Source: Rhizobium album
GTDB lineage: Bacteria; Pseudomonadota; Alphaproteobacteria; Rhizobiales; Rhizobiaceae
Reading direction: 5' to 3'
DNA length: 64,000 bases
Assembly: GCF_003122325.1 (NCBI RefSeq)
Contig: NZ_QFBC01000015.1
Location: 62,001 to 126,000 of the forward strand
This document shows, piece after piece, positions 24,844 to 33,941 of this stretch. Position numbers and translations under genes: made by a program. Within the stretch, counting starts at the first letter, position 1. The number at the start of each line of letters is the position of its first letter. Under the pieces are notes generated by a model. The model had not been told where the DNA came from. It saw only the letters and a program-made list of their open reading frames with translations, and made no database searches.

Positions 24844-25935
24844 ATGAAAGACCATTATGATATTGCCGTCGTCCATGGCGACGGCATCGGGCCGGAAGTG
24901 TGCGGTGCGACGGTCGAGGTTTTGCGTGCGGCGCTCGGGCCGTCCTCGCCGCTCGTCTTTTCCGAGCATCCCGCCGGCGCCGATCTGTTCGTCGCAACGG
25001 GGGAGAGCTTTCCGGAAACGACCTTCGCCGCCTGCCGCGCCGCCGATGCCATCCTGCACGGCGCCGCCGGCATTCCCGGCATCGTCCACCCAGACGGCAC
25101 CGAGGCAGGGCTGGATTTCACGCTGCGCCTGCGCTTCGAGCTTGACCTGTTCGCCAATATCCGCCCGATCCGGCTGTTCGACGGCGTGCGTAGCCCGCTC
25201 GCAGCGGTCAAGGCCGGCGATATCGATTACATCATCCTGCGGGAAAACAGCGAGGGCCTCTATGCCGCCCGCGGCGCCGGCGCCCAGCTGCGCGGCGAAG
25301 TGGCGGTCGATACGCTGGTGCAGACCCGCCGCGGCGTCGAGCGGATCGTTCGCAAGGCTTTCGAGCTGGCGCGCGCCGGCAAAGGGGCGCCGGCCGACGG
25401 CGTGAAGCGGGTGACCTGTTGCGACAAGGCGAACGTCTTGCGCAGCTACGCCTTCTTCCGCTCGGTCTTCGACGAGGTTGCCCGCGATTATCCTGATATC
25501 GAAGCCGAACACGCTCTCGTCGATGCCATGGCCATGCATCTCGTGCTCAAGCCCGGGCATTTCAACATCATCGTCACTGAAAACATGTTCGGCGACATCC
25601 TGTCGGATCTTGCGGCGGCGACCATCGGCGGCATGGGGCTGGCGCCATCGGCCGAGGTCGGGCTGTCGCAGGGTCTCTTCCAGGCGGCACACGGTTCGGC
25701 ACCGGATATTGCCGGCAAGGGGGTCGCCAATCCCTACGGAACGGTGCTTTCCGCCGCCTCGATGCTCGAATGGCTGGGCGGGCGGCACGACGATGCACGG
25801 CTCACCGAGGCGGCAAAGCGTATCCGGCAGGCCGTGGGCACGGCGATGCAGGAAGGCATGCTCAGCCGCGATCTCGGCGGCGTCAATTCGACGGTGGAGA
25901 TCACCAGGGCCCTGTGCGCTCGCCTCGCTGCCTGA
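24844..25935 (+). CDS. Isocitrate/isopropylmalate-family dehydrogenase (tartrate/malate dehydrogenase-like)
   Basis: 363 residues of the beta-decarboxylating dehydrogenase family, NAD- and metal-dependent enzymes acting on (2R,3S)-2-hydroxy diacids. Marks are VVHGDGIGPEV at the start, IDYIILRENSEGLYA (substrate loop), DKANVLRS, FGDILSDLAA (metal Asp) and AAHGSAPDIAGKGVANP (cofactor). The pathway's leucine-synthesis genes are absent. Its position beside an SDR and an aldehyde dehydrogenase therefore suggests a catabolic tartrate- or malate-like substrate rather than leuB. Confidence 0.85.
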   Translation: MKDHYDIAVVHGDGIGPEVCGATVEVLRAALGPSSPLVFSEHPAGADLFVATGESFPETTFAACRAADAILHGAAGIPGIVHPDGTEAGLDFTLRLRFELDLFANIRPIRLFDGVRSPLAAVKAGDIDYIILRENSEGLYAARGAGAQLRGEVAVDTLVQTRRGVERIVRKAFELARAGKGAPADGVKRVTCCDKANVLRSYAFFRSVFDEVARDYPDIEAEHALVDAMAMHLVLKPGHFNIIVTENMFGDILSDLAAATIGGMGLAPSAEVGLSQGLFQAAHGSAPDIAGKGVANPYGTVLSAASMLEWLGGRHDDARLTEAAKRIRQAVGTAMQEGMLSRDLGGVNSTVEITRALCARLAA

Positions 25936-26013
25936 CGGCGAGGCGTCGGCCTGCCGGACCAACGTGGGGCTTCCACATCGTTTGGCGATGGCGACCGCCT
26001 GATCGGCAGGACG

Positions 26014-27384
26014 TCAGCCAAGATCGCGCAGAAAATCGTCGCACCATCGCGTCACGTCGTTGGCGAGCAGATCGTCCATGCTGACCCGCCAGCGATCCTT
26101 GCGTTCGTCGAGCGGCATCGCCAGCGCCCGCGACAGGGCATGGGCGATGCCCTCGACATCATAAGGATTGACCAGCAGGGCGCCTTTCATCGAGCGGGCG
26201 GCGCCGGCAAACCGCGAAAGCACCAGAACGCCCGGATCTTCCGGATCCTGCGCCGCGATATATTCCTTGGCGACCAGGTTCATGCCGTCGCGCAGCGGCG
26301 TCACAAGACCGACCCTCGCCAGGCGGTAGAGGCCGGCGAGCACCGGCCGGGCGATCGAGCGGTTGATGTAGCGGATCGGCACCCAGTCGACGGCGCCGAT
26401 GCTGCCGTTGACCCGACCGGCCTGCTCGGCCAGCGCCCGCTGCATCGCTTCGTATTCCGGAACCTCGGAGCGCGATTTCGGCGTGATCTGCAGGAAGGTC
26501 ACCTTGCCATGATAGGCCGGATAACCGACGACGAAGCGCTCGAAGGCATCGATGCGCTGGGTGAGGCCCTTGGAATAATCGAGCCGGTCGACGCCGATGA
26601 TCAGTTTTCGATCTTCGATGCTGCGTTTGGTCCTGCGCACCGTCGGATTGCCGGCGGCTTTTTCGGCGAATTCCGCGAAAGCGCTGGTTTCGATGCCGAT
26701 CGAATAGACGCCGCCGCGGAAAATCCGGTCCTCGGTCTGGATCCGGCCCTCGTCCAGTGCCTGGCCCATGCCTTCGCGCTTGAGGCAGCCGAGGAAGTTT
26801 TCGAGGTCGTGATCGGTCTGGAAGCCGACGAGATCGTATTGCGACAGGGACCGCATGATCTCCTCGTGCACCGGCATCGCCAGCAGGATATCCGCCGGCG
26901 GCCAGGGGATATGCAGGAAGAAGCCGATGCGGTTCTTGAAACCCATGCGCCGCAATTCGCCGGCCAGCGGGATCAGGTGATAGTCGTGGATCCAGATGAC
27001 GTCGTCCGGCTGCAGCAGCGGCGCCAGACGTTCGGCGAAGAAGCGGTTGACGCGAAAATAACCGGCCATCTCCCTGCGCGCATATTCCGCAAGGTCCAGG
27101 CGATAGTGGCAGATCGGCCAGAGTACGCGGTTGGCGAAGCCGAAATAATATTCGTCCACATCCGTCCTGGTCAGGTCTGTCAGGGCGTAGGTGATCGGAC
27201 CGAGGGTTTCGGTGCGCAACGGACCCGGCTCGTCCGTTTCGCTTGTCTGGCCCGACCATCCGAGCCAGAGGCCGCCCCGTTCCTGCAGGGCGGCTTCAAG
27301 AGCGACGGCCAGGCCGCCGGCGGGGGCAGCACCCGTCTTGTCGGGAATGGGAACACGATTGGAAACAACCACGAGACGGCTCAA
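26014..27384 (-). CDS. otsA: Alpha,alpha-trehalose-phosphate synthase (UDP-forming)
   Basis: A 456-residue GT20 glycosyltransferase that makes trehalose-6-phosphate from UDP-glucose and glucose-6-phosphate, usually for osmotic and desiccation protection. Visible marks are VVVSNRVP with [11 protein letters not shown] (N-terminal loop), [31 protein letters not shown] and the nucleotide-sugar motif [16 protein letters not shown]. The length is normal. No otsB phosphatase is adjacent. The gene is single on the minus strand with a 396-base upstream region. Confidence 0.95.
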   Translation of the reverse strand: MSRLVVVSNRVPIPDKTGAAPAGGLAVALEAALQERGGLWLGWSGQTSETDEPGPLRTETLGPITYALTDLTRTDVDEYYFGFANRVLWPICHYRLDLAEYARREMAGYFRVNRFFAERLAPLLQPDDVIWIHDYHLIPLAGELRRMGFKNRIGFFLHIPWPPADILLAMPVHEEIMRSLSQYDLVGFQTDHDLENFLGCLKREGMGQALDEGRIQTEDRIFRGGVYSIGIETSAFAEFAEKAAGNPTVRRTKRSIEDRKLIIGVDRLDYSKGLTQRIDAFERFVVGYPAYHGKVTFLQITPKSRSEVPEYEAMQRALAEQAGRVNGSIGAVDWVPIRYINRSIARPVLAGLYRLARVGLVTPLRDGMNLVAKEYIAAQDPEDPGVLVLSRFAGAARSMKGALLVNPYDVEGIAHALSRALAMPLDERKDRWRVSMDDLLANDVTRWCDDFLRDLG

Positions 27385-27780
27385 ACCGATCCTCCCTTTT
27401 TACTGCGAAAACCTGCAGCATCATGTCCGGCAGGCGCGGGGCCGAGTCCGGTGGGCAAGTTGCGCTGCTGGATGTCAGTGAGAAAAAGCAGGAGAAAAAA
27501 TACTCCCGCATGGCGTAGGATCTGCCGGGTGTTTTTTGCCCGGCAGCGTCTTGGTCGATGTGTCATTGGGGCGCATTTATGGCGGTTTGCCGGAAAGGCA
27601 AGAAACAACAGCCGGAAAAGCCAAGCGATCGCGTTGTCGCACATGCGGCATTATGTCTTTTCACGACGTGTGATTTCTTGTAAGGAAGCGTTACCGTTTT
27701 TCGCGGTTGCGCCGCACAAGGCGTAAAAATGGCTGCTGGGGTAGCAGCCACTCCCTGAACTGCACGAACAGGAGTGTATT
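27385..27780. promoter_or_regulatory. Divergent intergenic region between otsA and a 66-residue gene
   Basis: These 396 bases must carry the otsA promoter (minus) and that of the small gene (plus). CTGCCGGG (27522-27529) pairs with CCCGGCAG (27539-27546) around a T-rich 9-base loop. It has no trailing T-run and is probably not a terminator. The motif at 27651-27670 resembles the one at 23950. CAGGAG just before 27781 is the ribosome-binding site of the small gene. I recognise no RNA gene. Confidence 0.4.
27651..27670. promoter_or_regulatory. Second copy of the TTATGTC...ACGAC motif
   Basis: The sequence TTATGTCTTT TCACGACGTG differs at four of 20 positions from the site at 23950-23969. It lies about 110 bases before the start codon of the 66-residue gene, a usual distance for an activator or repressor site. 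No regulator can be assigned. Confidence 0.3.
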
Positions 27781-27981
27781 ATGATCCCTTTCACCTATAG
27801 GCCAAAAACTGGTTCTGAAGTGATTGCCCATTACGAAATCGAGGGCGACGTCATGCATGTCCTTTACAAGGACGATCGAAGATCCACCGCGCTTGGGGTC
27901 AATGAAATCGGCAACGCGTTTCTCCGCGAAAATCTGCTGAGAACGATGATGGCCGAACGACAGAATATCCCTGTCGCCTGA
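27781..27981 (+). CDS. Small orphan protein, 66 residues
   Basis: I do not recognise this protein. It begins MIPFTYRPKTGSEV and contains alternating hydrophobic and charged segments (MHVLYKDDRR) and a helical C-terminus (ENLLRTMMAERQN). There is no signal peptide or membrane segment. An AGGAG site sits 7 bases before the ATG, the frame is isolated between two real genes, and a perfect 22-base palindrome follows the stop. Together these make a true gene likely. It resembles other short single-domain rhizobial proteins without known role. Confidence 0.6.
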   Translation: MIPFTYRPKTGSEVIAHYEIEGDVMHVLYKDDRRSTALGVNEIGNAFLRENLLRTMMAERQNIPVA

Positions 27982-27988
27982 ATGCCAT

Positions 27989-28010
27989 GCCAGCTCCCGC
28001 GGGAGCTGGC
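27989..28010. terminator. Perfect palindrome, probable bidirectional stop hairpin
   Basis: The arms GCCAGCTCCC (27989-27998) and GGGAGCTGGC (28001-28010) flank a GC centre, giving a 22-base perfect palindrome. It lies 8 bases after the small gene and in the convergent space before the EAL gene. There is no long T-run on either side, so it may be a weak or factor-assisted terminator or an mRNA-stabilising hairpin. Confidence 0.45.
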
Positions 28011-28135
28011 TCCTTCCGTGAAGCCCGGGCGCTCTCGCCGTCGCTTTTTCTTCCTTTTCACAGATTTACCGATTTCTTGCTGCTTTTCCGGACTGTCTGG
28101 CGGCTCGCTGCGAGAGCCCGAATTCGTGCACATGG

Positions 28136-29635
28136 TCAGGAGCGGGCCGATTGCGGGATGCCGGCCTGTGCGTGCACGGCTGCCGCCTGCACGGCGGCTT
28201 CGAACGTCTCGCGCGGAACCGGCCGGCCGAAATGAAAGCCCTGGAATTCGTGACAGCCGCTATCCAGCAGCAGCGCATGCTGCGCCGTCGTCTCCACGCC
28301 TTCAGCCAGCACGACGAGGCCGAGGTCGCGACCCATCTGGATGATGTTTCGCACCAGGCCGGCCGCGTGCTGGTTTTCGGTGGAGTCATTCACGAAGCTT
28401 CGGTCGATCTTCAACTGGTAGAGCGGCAGGCGGCGCAGGTAGCTGAGCGACGAATAGCCTGTGCCGAAATCGTCGAGCGCGAAGCGGATGCCGGCGGCGC
28501 GCAGGGCATTCATCTTGGCGATCACCGGCTCCATGTCGGCAATGATGACGCTTTCGGTCAGTTCCAGCTTCAGGCGGGAGGGTTCGATGCCGTAGAAGGC
28601 CACGGTGTCGAGCACGGATTGCTGGAAATCGCTGACGGCGAACTGGCTGGCGCTGACATTGACCGCCAGCGTCAGCCTGCTGAGCACCGGATCGTCCGCC
28701 CAGCTTGCCAGCGTGCGGCAGGCATCCTTGAGCACCCAGCCGCCGACGAGCGGCATGAGACCGCTCTCTTCGGCCAGCGGGATGAAGACGTTGGGGGCGA
28801 CGTAGCCGCGTTGCGGATGCTTCCAGCGCAGCAGCGCCTCCGCACCGATGATATCGCCGGCATTGTTGATCTGCGGCTGGAGGAAGAGTTCCAGTTCATC
28901 GTTGCGCATCGCCTGCTGCAATTCGCGCACCATGCCCTTCTGCCGGGTGAATTCGAGCCGGATGACATAGATGCAACCGCAAACCATCGCCGTCGCCAAG
29001 AAGGAATTGATCCAGGTTCCAACAAAACGGATCTCGTCCGGTACCGGCCGGGCAAAGGGCAGTGCCCAGTTCGAGGCGGACAGGAAAATGAAGGAGGCGA
29101 GACAGGCGGCCACGACCGCCAGCTGGAATTTCGATTTGCGGCGCAGGTAGTTGATGTAGCCAAGCATGGCCAGCACCGGCAGATAGAGATGCGTCACCCT
29201 GGGGGCGTTTGCGGTCGGGGTGTCGAACATCAGGCAGAAACCGAGGATGAAGGCCAGAAAGGCCAGTTCGGAGACAACCAGCGCGGCTGTCAGGCGCCGG
29301 GCGCGGATCAGCAACAGGCTTGCGAAGCTGACGATCGCCAGCACCACATCGGTCGCCGCCAGTTCCCACCAGCCATAGGCGACAAACACCATGCACCAGA
29401 TCATGCTGACGCAAAGCACCAGTAGCGCACCCGCCTGATAGGCGAAAATCAGCCGGTGGGAATATTGTTCCGAAAGTTTATCCAATGCTTCGCTCTGCCC
29501 CGGCAATCTTGACCTTGATCTCTGCGTTCTGACATTTTCACCGGGTTTTCTTTCATCATCCACGGATGTCAGGACAGCAACTCTAGCGAACTCGACTTCA
29601 CAAATTGCAATTCCACTGCCGAAACATTGATTCAA
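28136..29635 (-). CDS. Membrane-bound EAL-domain c-di-GMP phosphodiesterase
   Basis: 499 residues. An N-terminal cytoplasmic tail (about 1-62) is followed by six or so hydrophobic segments (about 63-220) and one EAL domain (about 235-490); no GGDEF domain is present. The catalytic set looks complete: GAEALLRW, LAVNVSASQF, LELTES, LDDFGTGYSSL, QLKIDRSF, AEGVETT and EFQGFHFGRP. It should therefore hydrolyse c-di-GMP to pGpG in response to a membrane signal. The start is uncertain; the first 50 residues are poorly structured and a later start is possible. Confidence 0.88.
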   Translation of the reverse strand: MNQCFGSGIAICEVEFARVAVLTSVDDERKPGENVRTQRSRSRLPGQSEALDKLSEQYSHRLIFAYQAGALLVLCVSMIWCMVFVAYGWWELAATDVVLAIVSFASLLLIRARRLTAALVVSELAFLAFILGFCLMFDTPTANAPRVTHLYLPVLAMLGYINYLRRKSKFQLAVVAACLASFIFLSASNWALPFARPVPDEIRFVGTWINSFLATAMVCGCIYVIRLEFTRQKGMVRELQQAMRNDELELFLQPQINNAGDIIGAEALLRWKHPQRGYVAPNVFIPLAEESGLMPLVGGWVLKDACRTLASWADDPVLSRLTLAVNVSASQFAVSDFQQSVLDTVAFYGIEPSRLKLELTESVIIADMEPVIAKMNALRAAGIRFALDDFGTGYSSLSYLRRLPLYQLKIDRSFVNDSTENQHAAGLVRNIIQMGRDLGLVVLAEGVETTAQHALLLDSGCHEFQGFHFGRPVPRETFEAAVQAAAVHAQAGIPQSARS

Positions 29636-29871
29636 ACTTGCGTGAAGCAGTGACGGGAAGAATGCCGCGGGTGAGGCTGGCTCGCATGTCCGGCAATAGT
29701 TGCCCGTACGAGATATTTTCTATTGAAAATAACTTCGGTGCGAAGCAAGAATAGATCTTTCAACGATCAATTGAAACAGGGCTGTGCCAAATATTTTCAT
29801 CGAGCCAATGCGTCTCTCGCGCTGACTGTGACTATCCCGGACGCTGATCGACGGGGGATTCTCGTTTTGGG

Positions 29872-30945
29872 TCAGTATAGGCTCAGCGAAGCTTCGCCCG
29901 TTTCCGGCACGCTGCTCTTGTCGATGGAAACGACGACCGACAGGCCAGGGCCGAGATGTTCGATCGAATCCTGGTCCTTGTCGATGCTGATGCGCACGCC
30001 GACGCGCTGGGCGATCTTGGTGAAATTGCCGGACGCGTTGTCCGGCTTGATCACCGAAAATTCCGAACCGGTTGCGGGCGAGAAGCTCTGGATATGGCCC
30101 TTGATCTTGCGCTTGTTCAGCGCATCGACGACGATCGATACCGGCTGGCCGATCTGCATGCCGTAGAGCTGCGTTTCCTTGAAATTGGCGACGACCCAGA
30201 CATCGCGCGGCACAACGGCCATCAACTGCGTGCCAGGCGTTACATATTGTCCGAGTCGCGCGCCGATCTCACCGAGGCGGCCGTCGCGCGGGGCGACGAT
30301 GACAGTGTTCTGCAGGTCGATTTCCGCCAGTTGCACGGTGGCCTCGGCGCCGGCGACGTTCGCCTCCAGGGCGGCACGGCTGACGATGATGGTTGCAAGG
30401 CTCTGGGTGGCCACCTCGACGGCTGCCTTGGCGCGGTTGAGCGCCGCTTTCGCCTGCAGTTGCGCCGCTTCCGCCTTTTCGGATTCGCTGGTGGAGGCCA
30501 CGCCGCGGTCCGTCAGATTGGTCACCCGCTTCGATGTCAGCTGCGCCTGTTTGAGCACGGATTCCGCGCTTTCGACCTCGGCTTCTGCGGCGTGGATGTT
30601 CGCCTGCGCCGACAATTCCTGCTGATGCGAATTTGCGAGCGCGGCCTCCTGTGCCCCGAGGGTGGCCCGGGCCTGCGCCACCTTCTGGGTGTAGGTGCGA
30701 TCATCGATCTTCACGAGCACGTCACCCTGCCGGACATCGGCATAATCCTTGACCGGGACTTCGACGATGTAACCGCTCACCTGCGGCGAAATCGTCGTGA
30801 CATATCCGCGGACATAGGCGTTTTCCGTCGTTTCGACCGATGTCATGAAAGGCGGCAGCCGCCAGGCATAGAGCACGAGAAAGACGCCGGCGATGCCTGC
30901 GAGGATGGTGATGAGGGTGCTGGGGGAGCGAAGAAGCTTGAACAT
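29872..30945 (-). CDS. HlyD/EmrA-family membrane fusion protein
   Basis: A 357-residue periplasmic adaptor with one N-terminal membrane anchor (LITILAGIAGVFLVLYAW). The biotinyl-lipoyl-like halves are at ENAYVRGYVTTISPQVSGYI and the stretch after VIVAPRDGRLGEIGARLGQ. A long alanine/glutamate-rich coiled-coil hairpin lies between them. It follows the DHA2 transporter gene by 18 bases on the minus strand, as in emrAB-type operons, and would link that transporter to an outer-membrane TolC-like channel encoded elsewhere. Confidence 0.9.
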   Translation of the reverse strand: MFKLLRSPSTLITILAGIAGVFLVLYAWRLPPFMTSVETTENAYVRGYVTTISPQVSGYIVEVPVKDYADVRQGDVLVKIDDRTYTQKVAQARATLGAQEAALANSHQQELSAQANIHAAEAEVESAESVLKQAQLTSKRVTNLTDRGVASTSESEKAEAAQLQAKAALNRAKAAVEVATQSLATIIVSRAALEANVAGAEATVQLAEIDLQNTVIVAPRDGRLGEIGARLGQYVTPGTQLMAVVPRDVWVVANFKETQLYGMQIGQPVSIVVDALNKRKIKGHIQSFSPATGSEFSVIKPDNASGNFTKIAQRVGVRISIDKDQDSIEHLGPGLSVVVSIDKSSVPETGEASLSLY

Positions 30946-30963
30946 GGATTTTTCTGGGTTCGG

Positions 30964-32655
30964 TCAGGGGGCTGGCTGCGGGGCTGCGGCGGAACGAAGC
31001 GTGACGATCTTGTCGAAGGCGCGATGCAGGAGAAGGATCACCAGACCTGCGAAGCTGGCGAGGAAAATGACGAAAAATGCGTCGTTATAGGCAAGGATAT
31101 AGGCTTCGCGGGTCACCTGCTGGGCAAGCAGCGACAGCCCTTCGGCATTCAGCAGCGACTTGTCGGAGATCACCTTACCATAGGCGCCGGAAAGTTGCGA
31201 AACGCGCTGCGCCACGACGGGATCGGACAGCAGGATGCGCTCCACCAGGATATTGGAGTGGAATTTTTCCCGCATCGTCACGAAGGTGCCGAGCACCGCC
31301 GAAGCGAACAAGGCACCGATGCTCTGGGTGAACAGGAAGATCACCAGGAAGTTGACGACATAGGTTGTGCCTTTGGCGAGCACCGCGCCGAACCCCTTGG
31401 ACATGATCGGCGGCAGGAACATCGCTGCGCCGGCGGAGACGAGCGCCTGGCTGAGATACATGTCGGCCGGCCGGGTCATGCTGGTCGACTGGCTGTCGAG
31501 CCACGCGCCGGCAGCGATAAGAACGAGTGCGATCGCATGTGCCGTTTCGACGTAGCGGGTCAGCATCAGCAGCGAACAGAACAATCCGCCGACGATGGCG
31601 GCGGCGAGGACCACCGCATAGAGCGATACCGTCTGGTCGTTGAGCAGGCCGAGTTGCTGGTAAAAATTGGCGGCCGTGGTCGATTGCTCCGAGGAAACGA
31701 AACGGAAGAGCAGGAGCAGGCCGGCCATGCGCATGTTCGGCCCGGAAAACAGCCAGCGAAAGTCGAGCATCGGGTTCTTGCGTGGCGCCTCGACGATAAA
31801 CAGCAGCGTCATGGCGCCGATGGTCACGGCGAGCAGCACGCCGAGCCAGGGCGTTTCGAACCACCAGTACAGCCGGCCGAGCGTCAGGAAGACGGCAAGG
31901 CAGCCGAAACCGGTGGCGAGCAGCAGGTAGCTGAGAATATCGGTGCGCTGGATGACGTTGGCCCGCGGCGGCGCGGTCACCGGCAGAAGGTAGATGACCG
32001 GCAAGGCAATCAGCGCCAGCCCCATTTCGAACGAATAGAGCGCATTCCAGCCGCCGAAATCGAGCAGGGTCGGCGAGATGATCCGGGCCAGCGGCGCGGA
32101 AATCAGCGTGTTCATCAGGGCGAGGCTGAGGCCGAGCGACAGTTTCTTTGCCGGCGGAAAAGCCTCCAGCATGTAAAGGAAGCCGATCGTCGAAAGCGGA
32201 GCGGCGGCCATGCCGCTGATGGCGCGGATGGCAATCGCCGAATGCAGGTCGGTGACGAGCAGGTTGAGGATCGAGGCAAGGACGAAACAGATGATGCTGA
32301 ATTCGGCGAAGCGCCGCAGCCCGTATTGGGTCCGGATCTTGAAAAGCGCGATCGCGAAACTGGCGTAAGGCGCCATGTAGGCGGCCGACAGCCAGGAGAT
32401 TTCCGCCACCGTCGCCGAAAAACTTCCCTGAAGCTGGTAGATGTTGGCGGAGACCAGATTCATCCCCAGCCCCTGCGTCAGGAAGAACAGCACCGAAGAG
32501 GCGATGTAGAGCGGCATCTTCCAGCGCGACATTGCTGGCGGCGCCGGGGCCGGGGCTGGTGACTGTGTCGATAGCGCCGCCGTCTCGGGCTCTTCCCGCA
32601 GGGTCGCGACGGCATTGTCGTTGGCGACCGCATTTCGTGCTTGATCGTTGGTCAT
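30964..32655 (-). CDS. MFS drug exporter, DHA2/EmrB family
   Basis: A 563-residue transporter with about 14 membrane segments, longer than many EmrB proteins because of a 45-residue polar N-terminus rich in Pro-Ala. It has VSANIYQLQGSFSATVAEISW-like sequence in helix 1, the segment GAMTLLFIVEAPRKNPMLD between the halves, and a basic C-terminal end. It is coupled with the MarR gene upstream (9 bases) and the adaptor gene downstream. A proton-driven exporter of hydrophobic drugs or phenolics is the likely role. Confidence 0.88.
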   Translation of the reverse strand: MTNDQARNAVANDNAVATLREEPETAALSTQSPAPAPAPPAMSRWKMPLYIASSVLFFLTQGLGMNLVSANIYQLQGSFSATVAEISWLSAAYMAPYASFAIALFKIRTQYGLRRFAEFSIICFVLASILNLLVTDLHSAIAIRAISGMAAAPLSTIGFLYMLEAFPPAKKLSLGLSLALMNTLISAPLARIISPTLLDFGGWNALYSFEMGLALIALPVIYLLPVTAPPRANVIQRTDILSYLLLATGFGCLAVFLTLGRLYWWFETPWLGVLLAVTIGAMTLLFIVEAPRKNPMLDFRWLFSGPNMRMAGLLLLFRFVSSEQSTTAANFYQQLGLLNDQTVSLYAVVLAAAIVGGLFCSLLMLTRYVETAHAIALVLIAAGAWLDSQSTSMTRPADMYLSQALVSAGAAMFLPPIMSKGFGAVLAKGTTYVVNFLVIFLFTQSIGALFASAVLGTFVTMREKFHSNILVERILLSDPVVAQRVSQLSGAYGKVISDKSLLNAEGLSLLAQQVTREAYILAYNDAFFVIFLASFAGLVILLLHRAFDKIVTLRSAAAPQPAP

Positions 32656-32664
32656 GACACGTCC

Positions 32665-33108
32665 TCAGGAGGTCCGAACGCTCTGAAGATTTGCCTGCAT
32701 CGTCCTGATGACGGCCGATGCCGTCAAGAGGTCTTCTTCGGGAATGCCGGCGACAAGGCGCAGGATGAGTGCGCCGGCGACGCTGTCGACCTCCTCGGCC
32801 GTCTGGCGGCCGAAACCGGTGAGATGGACTTCTTTGGCTCGCCGGTCCGTGTCGCTCGAACGGCGCTCGACGAACCCCTGCGCCTCCATCGTGTCCAGAA
32901 GACGGACGACGGTCGGCGTTTCGAGTTCCAGCCGCTCGGCCAGTTCGCGCTGGTTCATGCCTTCCTTCTGGACCAGCGATGCAAACACCCGCATGCGCGG
33001 CAGGGTGATGTTCTGCTTACGCGTCAAAAACTCGAAAACGGTCTTCAGCTTGCGTCCGAAGGCGCTGACGTCCTCGATGAGGCGGCGTTCGACGGCATTG
33101 TTTCGCAT
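32665..33108 (-). CDS. MarR-family transcriptional regulator
   Basis: A 147-residue winged helix protein. It contains MNQRELAERLELETPTVVRLLDTME (shown in overlapping pieces as ELAERLELETPTVVRLLD), followed by GFVERRSSDTDRRAKEVHLT, the wing with the DRR motif typical of MarR/SlyA/EmrR. It is the first gene of the efflux operon and should repress it until a phenolic or antibiotic ligand binds. The operator candidate at 33114-33147 lies just upstream. Confidence 0.9.
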   Translation of the reverse strand: MRNNAVERRLIEDVSAFGRKLKTVFEFLTRKQNITLPRMRVFASLVQKEGMNQRELAERLELETPTVVRLLDTMEAQGFVERRSSDTDRRAKEVHLTGFGRQTAEEVDSVAGALILRLVAGIPEEDLLTASAVIRTMQANLQSVRTS

Positions 33109-33113
33109 CGTCC

Positions 33114-33147
33114 ATATCCATAGCGCACTAATTATAGGGTTGGATAT
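33114..33147 (-). promoter_or_regulatory. MarR-emr promoter and operator candidate
   Basis: On the minus strand a perfect TATAAT (33131-33136) lies about 22 bases before the marR ATG. It is framed by ATATCCA (33114-33120) and TGGATAT (33141-33147), a 7-bp inverted repeat 20 bases apart. A repressor bound to this dyad would cover the -10 box. The -35 box is unclear. Confidence 0.5.
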
Positions 33148-33316
33148 AATAAGTAAGACATATTTTCAAGCGAGCAATTGACAAAATGCATCTGCCGGCT
33201 GGGAAGCGGTCTGCGGGATATCGGAATGTCCGGTTGGCAGGGAAGCCGGCGCATGCTTGCGAGCGCCACGGAAAGGGACGGATAAAGCAGCAACGGCAGG
33301 TGGGAACAGGCGCCGT

Positions 33317-33928
33317 TTAAGCGCGGAACGCATCGAACAATTTGCCGACGCTCTGGCGGCCGAGCGTGCGGATGTCGAATTTCTGGCCTTCGAGCAGCCA
33401 TTCCCAGCACATGCCCTTGGCGTGCCACTTCAGCGTCAGGCTGGCCAATTCCGGGGTCCAGGCCGGCGACAGGCGACCGGTGCTGGCCGCGCGTTCGAAG
33501 ATGGCGACAAGCAGCTCGGTCTGGCTGTCCTCGATCGCCTGCATCGCCGTGGCGACCCGCTCGAGTTCTTCGGTAAAATTCGTACGGATCAGGATCGTCC
33601 ACATGCGCTGGCGCGGGATGTCGTCGGCCAGCAGGTCGATCCATTCATAGAGGGCGTGCTCGATGAAATTGAGCGCATCGACCCCTTCCACCCCCACCTT
33701 CTCCAGATCCATCATGCTGAGTTCGGGAAGGCGGGCGGTATTGTAGAGTTCAAGGAAGAGGTCGGTCTTGCTGGCGAAGTGCCAATAGATGGCACCGCGC
33801 GTCACACCGGCGGCAGTAGCGATGTTTTCCAGCGTGCTGTTGGCGACGCCCTTCTCGAAAAACATCCTTTCGGCGGCAACCAGAATTGCCGCCCTTGTTT
33901 CCGCTGCTTCCGCCTTGGTGCGCCTCAT
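33317..33928 (-). CDS. TetR-family repressor of the RND operon (AcrR-like)
   Basis: A 203-residue regulator with the TetR/AcrR helix-turn-helix: TRAAILVAAERMFFEKG, then STLENIATAAGVTRGAIYWHF and KTDLFLELY (each under 22 residues in length, residues 8-60). GAIYWHFASK is typical of AcrR/TtgR efflux repressors. I prefer ATG 33928, which starts MRRTKAEAAETR as in relatives; ATG 33973 would overlap the pump gene. It is the third gene of the RND operon, 13 bases after the pump gene, so it is under its own control. Confidence 0.9.
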   Translation of the reverse strand: MRRTKAEAAETRAAILVAAERMFFEKGVANSTLENIATAAGVTRGAIYWHFASKTDLFLELYNTARLPELSMMDLEKVGVEGVDALNFIEHALYEWIDLLADDIPRQRMWTILIRTNFTEELERVATAMQAIEDSQTELLVAIFERAASTGRLSPAWTPELASLTLKWHAKGMCWEWLLEGQKFDIRTLGRQSVGKLFDAFRA

Positions 33929-33941
33929 GTCGGTTATGCCA

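Noticed and set aside
27522-27546. Hairpin with a T-rich loop in the otsA upstream region
   Set aside because: The Ts are in the loop rather than after the stem, and no gene ends there, so it is not called a terminator.
29956-32562. An 868-codon open frame on the plus strand
   Set aside because: It is a shadow of the EmrA/EmrB genes with no family marks.
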